From the NCBI GenBank assembly GCA_023428515.1, contig JAEYXI010000560.1, positions 1-5,448 on the forward strand: a DNA stretch of 5,448 nt, written 5' to 3'. The stretch is from Pseudomonadota bacterium. GTDB lineage: Bacteria > Pseudomonadota > Alphaproteobacteria > Rhizobiales > Rhizobiaceae. The position numbers and the translations under genes were made by a program. Under the pieces are notes generated by a model that was not told where the DNA came from, did no database searches, and was given only the letters and a program-made list of their open reading frames with translations. Positions 1 through 5,050 of the stretch are shown one piece after another. How positions within the stretch are numbered: the first letter of the stretch is position 1; each line of letters begins with the position of its first letter.

Positions 1-456
1 AAGGCTGTCGAGAAGGTCGAGGAGTTCGTCGACGACGCCAAGGCCAAGGGCGGCCGCATCGTCGCCGGTGGCAAGCGCCATGCACTCGGCGGCTCCTTCT
101 ATGAGCCGACGGTCATCGCGGACGCCAAGCCGACGATGAAATTCATGAAGGAAGAGATCTTCGGGCCGGTCTCCCCGGTCTTCAAGTTCGAGACCGAGGA
201 AGAGGCGGTGAAGCTCGCCAACGATACGGAGTTCGGTCTCGCGGCCTATTTCTATACCGGCAATCTCGGCCGGGCCTTCCGCGTCATGGAAGGCCTGAAA
301 TACGGTATGGTCGGCGTCAACGAAGGGCTGATCACGACGGTCGAGGCGCCTTTCGGCGGCGTCAAGGAATCCGGCATCGGCCGCGAGGGTGGCCACCAGG
401 GCATCGAGGACTATCTGGACACCAAATATGTCTGCCTGGGCGGCCTCGGTCTCTGA
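1..456 (+). CDS. gabD: NAD(P)-dependent succinate-semialdehyde dehydrogenase, C-terminal part (5' end outside window)
   Basis: This is the last 151 codons of an aldehyde dehydrogenase, open at the left window edge and ending in TGA at 454-456. The family oxidises succinate semialdehyde to succinate in the cytoplasm, the last step of the GABA shunt. Visible signatures are the EEIFGPV block (codons from about 151), whose Glu-x-Phe contacts the NAD ribose in aldehyde dehydrogenases, then the NDTEFGLAAYFYT stretch, the PFGGVKESGIGREGG block near 348-392, and the C-terminal GIEDYLDTKYVC. That last block is characteristic of the GabD branch rather than of betaine or generic aldehyde dehydrogenases. 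The catalytic Cys and the Rossmann-fold start lie upstream and cannot be inspected. An intrinsic terminator follows 11 bp after the stop, so this is the end of its transcription unit. The family is very secure; the exact substrate is inferred from C-terminal similarity. Confidence 0.9.
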   Translation, partial: KAVEKVEEFVDDAKAKGGRIVAGGKRHALGGSFYEPTVIADAKPTMKFMKEEIFGPVSPVFKFETEEEAVKLANDTEFGLAAYFYTGNLGRAFRVMEGLKYGMVGVNEGLITTVEAPFGGVKESGIGREGGHQGIEDYLDTKYVCLGGLGL

Positions 457-467
457 TTTCCTCTTGC

Positions 468-492
468 AGGCCGGGTAAAAACCCGGCCTTTT
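468..492 (+). terminator. Rho-independent terminator of the gabD unit
   Basis: A perfect 9-bp stem, AGGCCGGGT (468-476) with ACCCGGCCT (481-489), closes an AAAA loop and is followed by TTTT (489-492) then CC. It sits 11 bp after the gabD stop and just before galM, so galM probably needs its own promoter or depends on read-through. On the opposite strand the stem is followed by TGCAAG, with no T-run, so it is one-directional. Confidence 0.88.
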
Positions 493-518
493 CCTTGCCT
501 GTTGTATCCGCAGGCGGG

Positions 519-525
519 AAGGAGG
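519..525 (+). promoter_or_regulatory. Ribosome binding site fixing the galM start
   Basis: AAGGAGG lies 6 nt before the ATG at 532. It decides in favour of ATG 532 over an in-frame TTG at 502, which would add ten residues and has no comparable site upstream; its upstream sequence is the terminator T-run. Confidence 0.85.
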
Positions 526-531
526 TCCGAA

Positions 532-1554
532 ATGGCTGACGGCGAAGTTTTTGGAAAGACCGACGATGGCACCGCGGTCCATCGTTTCGCCATATCGGGC
601 GGTGGGCTGACGGCGCATGTCATGAACTGGGGCGCCGTGCTTCAGGACCTCAGGCTTGCGGGCCACGACGCGCCGCTGGTGCTGGGTTTCGACCGCTTCG
701 AGGATTATCCAGCGCATTCCCCCTATATGGGCGCGATCGCCGGGCGCTATGCGAACCGGATCGCCAATGGGCGCTTCGCGCTTGCCGGCCAGCAATACCA
801 ACTGGATCGGAACTTCCTCGGCAAGCATACGCTGCATGGCGGCTCGAAAAGCTTCGGCAAGCAGGTCTGGGAAGTGCTTCTTCACGGCGACGATTTCGTC
901 ACGCTGGCTTTGCACGATCCCGACGGAGCGATGGGCTTTCCCGGTGCGCTCGACGTGACCTGCACCTACAGGATGAAGATCCCCGGCACGCTGTCGGTCG
1001 AGCTGTCGGCGACCTCGGACGAGCCGACGCTCTGCAACCTCGCGCATCATTCCTATTTCAACCTCGACGACGGCGGCAGCGGCGACGTCCTGGATCACCG
1101 CCTGATGCTCTCAGCCGCCGCCTATCTGCCGGTCGACGGGGAGCTGATCCCGACCGGCGTGGTTCAGCCCGTCAACGACACCGCTTTCGACTTCAGGCAG
1201 GCGCGCACGATCCGGCTGGAGCAGGAAGGCGAACAGGTTCTCTACGACCACAATTTCTGCCTCGCGGCTGCGCGCGGACCGCTCAAGCAGGCCGCATGGG
1301 CGCAGGGCGCTTCATCGGGCGTCGAGATGGAGGTCTGGACCACCGAGCCGGGCGTCCAGTTCTATGCTGGTGCGAAGGTCGGGCCGCCGGTTCCCGGACA
1401 TGGTGGGCGTACGTACAAGCCCTATGCCGGCTTCGCATTGGAGCCGCAGATCTGGCCGGATTCGCCGAACCGGCCGTATTTTCCGCAGGCTGTGCTTTGG
1501 CCCGGCGGGGTATACCGCCAGGTCACGGAATATCGCTTCAGCAAGGCGGCTTAG
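532..1554 (+). CDS. galM: Aldose 1-epimerase (galactose mutarotase)
   Basis: Interconverts alpha and beta anomers of free aldoses such as galactose and glucose in the cytoplasm, feeding sugar kinases and dehydrogenases. The 340-residue product has the normal GalM length. Visible family landmarks in order are GRYANRIANGRF near residues 76-88, the HGG motif with His102, HHSYFNL with His173 as the expected general acid, YDHNF with Asp239, and LEPQIWPDSPN with Glu304 as the expected general base. All active-site residues described for the Lactococcus enzyme (two His, one Asp, one Glu) therefore have counterparts. The C-terminal PYFPQAVLWPGGVYRQVTEYRF is also typical. There is no signal peptide. 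The start is chosen by AAGGAGG six bases upstream. Its TAG overlaps the stop of the convergent kinase gene. Pairing with KDG kinase suggests a role in sugar or sugar-acid catabolism, but the physiological sugar cannot be read from sequence. Confidence 0.92.
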   Translation: MADGEVFGKTDDGTAVHRFAISGGGLTAHVMNWGAVLQDLRLAGHDAPLVLGFDRFEDYPAHSPYMGAIAGRYANRIANGRFALAGQQYQLDRNFLGKHTLHGGSKSFGKQVWEVLLHGDDFVTLALHDPDGAMGFPGALDVTCTYRMKIPGTLSVELSATSDEPTLCNLAHHSYFNLDDGGSGDVLDHRLMLSAAAYLPVDGELIPTGVVQPVNDTAFDFRQARTIRLEQEGEQVLYDHNFCLAAARGPLKQAAWAQGASSGVEMEVWTTEPGVQFYAGAKVGPPVPGHGGRTYKPYAGFALEPQIWPDSPNRPYFPQAVLWPGGVYRQVTEYRFSKAA

Positions 1555-2492
1555 CTGCCGAAGGCGGCACGCAGCGTTTCGAAAGGCGCGAGCGCGCCGC
1601 GCACCTGCACGACGGCCGCGGCGACCGCGTGGGCCTTTTGCGTTGCTTCGACCGGCGGCAGGCCTGCAAGCCGTGCGGCAAGATAGCTGCCGTTGAAGGA
1701 GTCGCCCGCGCCCGTCGTGTCGACGGGAGAGGCGACGTGAACGGCGGCCATGTTCTCGACTTTGCCTTCCTGGCAGATGGTGGCCGGAAACTCACCGTTC
1801 TTGACGATGATTTCCAACACGCCAGCGGCGGCCAGCCGGTCGGCGGTCGCCTCAGGCGAGGCGTCGCCATAGAGATTCTGCTCGTCGGGGAAGGTGGGAA
1901 GAGCGATGTCGGTGACGGCCAGCGCCTCGTCGATTGCCGCCCGCGCTTCTTCGGCAGACGCCCAGAGGCGCGGCCGGTAGTTGGCGTCGAAGGCGACCAG
2001 ACTGCCGGCCTTGCGGGCAGCGCTGACCGCGTCGATCAGGGTCCTGCGCGCCGACGGCTGAAGAATTGCCAAAGTGATTCCGGAAAAATAGACAAGCGAC
2101 TGATTTTCGAGGCTTTTCGCGAGGCGGGCGGGATCGGAGGCGAGCTGACGGGCGGCGGCATCGTTCCGCCAGTAGGTGAAGGATCGCTCCGCGCCGGTCA
2201 GCGTGATCGCGTAGAGGCCCGGACGCGCGCCCGGAATGACCGGGCTTTCGCCGATGCCGATGCCGTTGGCCTTGAAGAAGGCAATCTGGTCCCGGGAAAA
2301 GGGATCGTCGCCAAAGGCGGTGATGTAGTTCGCGGGATGCTCTGATCCGGTCAGGGCGCGCAGCGCCCAGAGCGTGTTCAGCGTGTCACCAGCGAACCCC
2401 ATGCGCCAGTCCTCGCCGCCCCCGCCATGGTTTCCCCGGCCGGACAGTTCCAGCATGCATTCGCCGATCGAAACGATCCCGTTTTCCGTCAT
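1551..2492 (-). CDS. kdgK: 2-dehydro-3-deoxygluconokinase (KDG kinase), PfkB/ribokinase family
   Basis: Phosphorylates 2-keto-3-deoxygluconate with ATP to KDPG, the Entner-Doudoroff entry point for hexuronates and related acids. The 313-residue protein has the usual KdgK length. Visible features from the N-terminus are SIGECMLELS at about 7-16, a GDTLNT segment in the sugar-binding region, ERSFTYWRNDAAAR near 103-116, LVYFSGITLAIL, FDANYRPRLW, LPTFPDEQNLYGD, and the PfkB signature DTTGAGDSFNGS at 258-269 with catalytic Asp264 and the GAGD anion hole. YFSGITLAIL, NYRPRLW and LPTFPDE distinguish KdgK from ribokinase and fructokinase. The start is supported by GGAGG (minus strand, 2503-2499) six bases before the ATG. 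Its TAA overlaps the galM TAG by 4 bp, with no terminator in between. A different keto-deoxy sugar acid as true substrate remains possible. Confidence 0.9.
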   Translation of the reverse strand: MTENGIVSIGECMLELSGRGNHGGGGEDWRMGFAGDTLNTLWALRALTGSEHPANYITAFGDDPFSRDQIAFFKANGIGIGESPVIPGARPGLYAITLTGAERSFTYWRNDAAARQLASDPARLAKSLENQSLVYFSGITLAILQPSARRTLIDAVSAARKAGSLVAFDANYRPRLWASAEEARAAIDEALAVTDIALPTFPDEQNLYGDASPEATADRLAAAGVLEIIVKNGEFPATICQEGKVENMAAVHVASPVDTTGAGDSFNGSYLAARLAGLPPVEATQKAHAVAAAVVQVRGALAPFETLRAAFGS

Positions 2493-2613
2493 GGATTCCC
2501 TCCGGATTTGCAGACGCTATAGCTTTTCATGGCGGCCGAAGCCATGCTTCTGGCGGAAGAGCATGGGATGACTGTCGGCTGTCCCGGCGTTGTCAGGAAA
2601 TGGAGAGTGAAGA
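2493..2613. promoter_or_regulatory. Divergent intergenic region with overlapping inverted repeats
   Basis: This 121-bp gap must carry the signals for both kdgK (leftward) and the FixH-like gene (rightward). Three CATG-centred half sites form two inverted repeats that share the middle arm: CATGGC (2528-2533) with GCCATG (2541-2546), and CCATGC (2542-2547) with GCATGG (2561-2566). The second can extend with TTC/GAA across a two-base bulge. The palindrome GCTATAGC (2516-2523) gives kdgK a weak -10-like TATAGC. No convincing -35/-10 pair is visible for the rightward gene. The arrangement fits tandem operator half sites, but no regulator can be named. Confidence 0.4.
2602..2607 (+). promoter_or_regulatory. 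Ribosome binding site supporting a GTG start
   Basis: GGAGAG sits six bases before GTG 2614. There is no in-frame ATG until codon 8, inside the hydrophobic segment, so the GTG is the only start that keeps an intact N-terminal signal or anchor. Confidence 0.7.
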
Positions 2614-3054
2614 GTGAAATTCGGATTGCGCTACATGCTTGCGGTCGTACTGCTTCTGGGACTGGCTTTCGGGGCTTATCTTGCCGCGCCCGTCACCGGG
2701 ACGGCACAGGAAGAAATCGACCAGTCGCGCAGTCAGACATCGGCCAATGCGCTGTATGTAGCGTCGATCGAACCGGAGGGCGGAGAGATAAAACAGGGCG
2801 AGTTGCACGCCTGGATACTCACCGTGAAGACGCCTGACGGCAAACCGGTCGACGATGCAAAAATCACGGTCGATGGCGGCATGCCCGAGCACAATCACGG
2901 CCTGCCGACCAGTCCCGAGATGACCGAAAAGCTGGGCGAGGGGCGCTACCGCATCGAAGGCGTGAAATTCTCGATGAGCGGCCGGTGGGAGCTGCGATTC
3001 GACATCTCGTCTGCGGCCGGCTCGGACAGCGCGACGTTCAACCTGGTGCTTTGA
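2614..3054 (+). CDS. FixH/YtkA-like exported or membrane-anchored protein with MPEHNHG motif
   Basis: A 146-residue protein starting with GTG. A hydrophobic segment at about residues 8-25, preceded by Lys2 and Arg6, acts as a signal peptide or uncleaved anchor and places the rest in the periplasm. The remainder reads as one small beta-sandwich domain of the YtkA-like/FixH type: a strand with HAWILTVKTPDGKPV (His65, Trp67), then AKITVDGGMPEHNHGLPTSP (Met90, His93, His95), then GEGRYRIEGVKFSMSGRWELRFDI (Met121, Trp125), ending SATFNLVL. The MPEHNHG loop is the family hallmark and offers Met/His ligands that could bind copper; that is inference. The annotation FixH is by domain resemblance only: there are no fixGIS or cytochrome oxidase genes here. 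The next gene, six bases downstream, encodes a di-heme cytochrome, pointing to a shared envelope redox function. The biochemical role of this family is not established. Confidence 0.8.
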   Translation: MKFGLRYMLAVVLLLGLAFGAYLAAPVTGTAQEEIDQSRSQTSANALYVASIEPEGGEIKQGELHAWILTVKTPDGKPVDDAKITVDGGMPEHNHGLPTSPEMTEKLGEGRYRIEGVKFSMSGRWELRFDISSAAGSDSATFNLVL

Positions 3055-3060
3055 CAAGCC

Positions 3061-4269
3061 ATGGGCGGCGGCCGAACAGGATGGTTGTGTGCGGCGATCC
3101 TGGCCTTGGCATCCCTGACAGCCTGCAGCGGCGACAGTTTCAGCGATGCGGAAAAGGCGACGATCGCGTCCCTGTCGCTGGCGTCGCTGCCACCCCTGCC
3201 ACCTGACCCGACCAACAAATATGCCGACGACCCGGCGGCCGCCGCATTCGGCGCGACGCTCTTCTTCGACCAGCGGATGAGCGCCGACGGTGTCGTATCC
3301 TGTGGCACCTGCCATCTGATCGATCGGCAGTTCCAGGACGACTTGCCGCGCGGCAAGGGTCTCGGCATAACCGACCGCCGCACCATGCCGCTCGCCGGCG
3401 TCGCCTGGGGACCGTGGTTCTTCTGGGACGGCCGCCGCGACAGCCTGTGGGCGCAGGCGCTGACGCCGCTGGAAGACCGGCGGGAGCATGGCGGCACACG
3501 CGCCTTCTATGCGCATTTCGTCGCCGAGAACTTCAACGAACGGTATCAGCGCATCTTCGGGCCGCTGCCTGATCTGTCGGCGGTGCCAAGAAAAGCCGGG
3601 CCGCTCGGGACGGAGGCGGAGAAGTCGGCCTGGGCGTCGATGAAGCCGGATCAGCAGGAGGGAGTGGATCGCGTATTCGCCAATCTCGGCAAGGCGCTTG
3701 CGGCTTTCGAGCGCTCGATCGTGCCGGAGGAGACCCGCTTCGACCGTTTCGCGAACGCGTTGGCGGCGGGCGAGGAGCCGGAGGGCGATGCAGTTTTCAG
3801 CGCGGAAGAGATCGCCGGGCTGAAACTCTTCATCGGCAAGGCGAATTGCTCGACCTGCCACAACGGCCCGCGAATGACCGACGATGCCTTTCACAACACA
3901 GGTGTTCCGCCGGTTCCCGGACTGCCGGAGGATCTCGGCCGTGAAAGTGGAGCCAAACAGGTCGCCGCCGACCCCTTCAACTGCCTCGGCAAATTCAGCG
4001 ATGCCGGGCCTGAGGCGTGCGGGGAGCTACGCTTCATGGTGAAGGACGGCGCTGAACTCACCCGGGCCTACAAGCCGCCGTCGCTGCGGGGCGCCGCGAC
4101 GCGCCCGCCCTACATGCATTCCGGCCAGATCGCGACGCTCGAAGCGGTGATCGACCATTACGCCCGCGCGACGGCCGCACCATCAGGCGAGACGGAACTG
4201 CATCCGCTGACGCTCTCCGAGCGCGAGCGACAGCAGTTGATCGCGTTCCTGAAGACGCTGGCGAATTAG
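3061..4269 (+). CDS. Di-heme cytochrome c peroxidase / MauG-family protein, predicted lipoprotein
   Basis: A 402-residue c-type cytochrome of the CCP/MauG family. These enzymes use two hemes to reduce peroxide or to oxidise protein residues in the periplasm. Two heme attachment sites are visible: CGTCH at 81-85 and CSTCH at 263-267. LFFDQRMSADG precedes the first, and WGPWFFWDGRRDSLWAQALTPLE (Trp122 in WDGR, a candidate inter-heme Trp) follows it. Distal-ligand candidates for the second heme are Tyr351 or Met352 in RPPYMHSGQ, followed by TLEAVIDHYARA. Two further cysteines, Cys308 and Cys320, may form a disulfide. The N-terminus has Arg5, a hydrophobic core and lipobox LTAC, giving a lipidated Cys22 followed by Ser, which predicts outer-membrane retention. 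The start lacks a clear Shine-Dalgarno site but lies six bases after the FixH-like stop, suggesting translational coupling. Whether it is a peroxidase or a protein-oxidising MauG/MbnH-type enzyme cannot be decided here. Confidence 0.88.
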   Translation: MGGGRTGWLCAAILALASLTACSGDSFSDAEKATIASLSLASLPPLPPDPTNKYADDPAAAAFGATLFFDQRMSADGVVSCGTCHLIDRQFQDDLPRGKGLGITDRRTMPLAGVAWGPWFFWDGRRDSLWAQALTPLEDRREHGGTRAFYAHFVAENFNERYQRIFGPLPDLSAVPRKAGPLGTEAEKSAWASMKPDQQEGVDRVFANLGKALAAFERSIVPEETRFDRFANALAAGEEPEGDAVFSAEEIAGLKLFIGKANCSTCHNGPRMTDDAFHNTGVPPVPGLPEDLGRESGAKQVAADPFNCLGKFSDAGPEACGELRFMVKDGAELTRAYKPPSLRGAATRPPYMHSGQIATLEAVIDHYARATAAPSGETELHPLTLSERERQQLIAFLKTLAN

Positions 4270-4307
4270 GGCGCGCAACGGAAAGCTCCTCGAACGGGCT
4301 TGCGAAT

Positions 4308-4329
4308 CACATAAGCCTATGCTTATGTG
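4308..4329. promoter_or_regulatory. Perfect 9-bp inverted repeat, probable ArsR autoregulatory operator
   Basis: CACATAAGC (4308-4316) and GCTTATGTG (4321-4329) are exact reverse complements separated by CTAT. The repeat ends five bases before the arsR ATG, the position expected for a repressor site of a dimeric winged-helix ArsR protein acting on its own promoter. The -10-like TATGCT (4318-4323) lies inside it. A weaker pairing, TTGCGA (4300-4305), 17 nt, TTATGT (4323-4328), is also possible. In either case transcription would begin within a few bases of the ATG. There is no T-run after it, so it is not a terminator. Confidence 0.7.
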
Positions 4330-4334
4330 TTGGC

Positions 4335-4649
4335 ATGATCGAGAATGATATTTTCCGAGCTTTGGCAGATTCGACCCGCCTCACGATTTACGAGAAGCTG
4401 GCGGCGGGGAGCATGAACGCCAGCGCCTTGCGTGAAGGCATGGAGATCAGCCAGCCGGCAATATCGCAACACCTTGCGGTTCTGCGGAATGCAAAGCTCG
4501 TGAGGGAACACCGGCAGGGGCGTTTCGTGAACTACGAAGTCGATCCGCAGGGGCTGGCTCTCATCGCTCAATGGTTGGCGAAGTATCGCGCCTATTGGCC
4601 CGCGCGCATCGCCGCTCTCAAGGTCTTACTGAAGGACATGGACCAATGA
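4335..4649 (+). CDS. ArsR-family winged-helix transcriptional repressor
   Basis: A 104-residue protein that is essentially one ArsR/HTH_5 domain. Residues 5-16, DIFRALADSTRL, are the family's opening helix. The recognition helix region is MEISQPAISQHLAVLRNAKLV near 36-56, and the wing is REHRQGRFVNYEVDP near 57-70. The C-terminal helix WLAKYRAYWPARIAALKVLLKDM mediates dimerisation in relatives. There is no cysteine in the protein and no ELCVCDL metal motif, so it is unlikely to be an arsenic or alpha3 metal sensor. It resembles the SRPBCC-linked branch of the family, whose inducers are mostly unknown. No Shine-Dalgarno site precedes the ATG: the inverted repeat runs to within five bases, so a leaderless message is likely. 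Its TGA overlaps the ATG of the next gene as ATGA. Autorepression is inferred from the adjoining palindrome. Confidence 0.9.
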   Translation: MIENDIFRALADSTRLTIYEKLAAGSMNASALREGMEISQPAISQHLAVLRNAKLVREHRQGRFVNYEVDPQGLALIAQWLAKYRAYWPARIAALKVLLKDMDQ

Positions 4650-5004
4650 ACGAAGAAAAGACCAAAGAGCAGGATACCGGCGTCGAGCTGGAATTTGATT
4701 TGGGTGATCCGCCGCAAAAGGTCTGGCGCGCTATCAGCATCCCCGAATTTAGGGAAAGGTGGTTGCCAAAGGAGGCACTGGCCGATCCCGATGCGATCAC
4801 CGTCACCCCCGGCCAAGAAGTTCGCTACAAGCTGCGCGACGACAGCCCGCCTTTCCTTGAAAGCACCGTGACGTTCACGATCACCCCGAGCGCGACGGGC
4901 GGAACTGCCTTCGGATCGTCCACGAATTGACGGACATGAGATTCGACCGAATGGCGAGGGCGGCCGCAAACGGCAACAGCCCGTCCCTGATGCTCGCCGC
5001 CTGA
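4646..5004 (+). pseudogene. SRPBCC/AHSA1-like (polyketide cyclase-type) protein, apparently frameshifted
   Basis: Begins with an ATG overlapping the arsR stop (ATGA) and encodes an SRPBCC (Bet v 1-like/AHSA1) fold protein: VELEFDLGDPPQKVWRAISIPEFRERWL, then a central strand region with LESTVTFTITPSATGGTAF. As it stands the frame ends early at TGA 4928-4930 after 94 residues with FGSSTN. Moving to the neighbouring frame at about 4912 restores the expected strand RIVHELTD and continues through [19 protein letters not shown] to TGA 5002-5004, a 119-residue product. One base, probably a C in TTCCGG now read TTCGG, seems to be missing near 4911-4913. This may be a real inactivating deletion or a sequencing error; no slippery heptamer is present to suggest programmed shifting. 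The domain is thought to bind hydrophobic ligands, and its partner ArsR suggests co-regulated ligand sensing. Several A/T-ending codons in the first half differ from the upstream genes. Confidence 0.75.
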
Positions 5005-5014
5005 CGCGGCGAGC
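4992..5014. other. GC-rich hairpin at the SRPBCC gene end
   Basis: GCTCGCCGC (4992-5000) pairs perfectly with GCGGCGAGC (5006-5014) around a CTGAC loop. The loop contains the restored-frame stop TGA (5002-5004), which suits an end-of-gene structure. No T-run follows on either strand, so it is not a classical intrinsic terminator. It may stabilise the upstream mRNA or attenuate transcription into clpP. Confidence 0.6.
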
Positions 5015-5028
5015 CTCACCCCTAAAAT
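5001..5028 (+). promoter_or_regulatory. Possible clpP promoter
   Basis: CTGACG (5001-5006), a 16-nt spacer, then TAAAAT (5023-5028) match sigma-70-type elements at 4/6 and 5/6. Transcription would start near 5035, just before the GGAGG at 5040-5044. The -35 overlaps the hairpin. The match is by eye and could be chance, but it would let clpP be expressed independently of arsR. Confidence 0.3.
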
Positions 5029-5050
5029 TCTGGAAGTTTGGAGGTCGCCA

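Noticed and set aside
502..531. Upstream TTG start for galM
   Set aside because: No ribosome site precedes it, while AAGGAGG is ideally placed for ATG 532, which also gives the normal family N-terminus.
1296..2345. 349-codon open frame on the + strand across galM and kdgK
   Set aside because: It overlaps two well-supported genes with full active-site motifs, and its own translation is low-complexity Arg/Gly-rich sequence.
2593..3894. 433-codon open frame on the - strand opposite the FixH-like and cytochrome genes
   Set aside because: Arg- and Gly-rich translation without family motifs or a ribosome site. The + strand here carries two CxxCH sites, a lipobox and a coherent operon, so this is a GC-rich antisense shadow.
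4270..4307. Terminator after the cytochrome gene
   Set aside because: Only a weak AAGCTC/GGGCTT hairpin with wobble and no T-run is visible, so no terminator is called.
4571..4645. Extended start of the SRPBCC gene inside arsR
   Set aside because: The extra 25 residues are out-of-frame arsR sequence. ATG 4646 in the ATGA overlap gives a natural coupled start.
4905..4930. Programmed -1 frameshift in the SRPBCC gene
   Set aside because: GCCTTCGGATC has no X-XXY-YYZ slippery heptamer, and no spaced stimulatory pseudoknot is evident; the hairpin at 4992 is too far. A single-base deletion is simpler.
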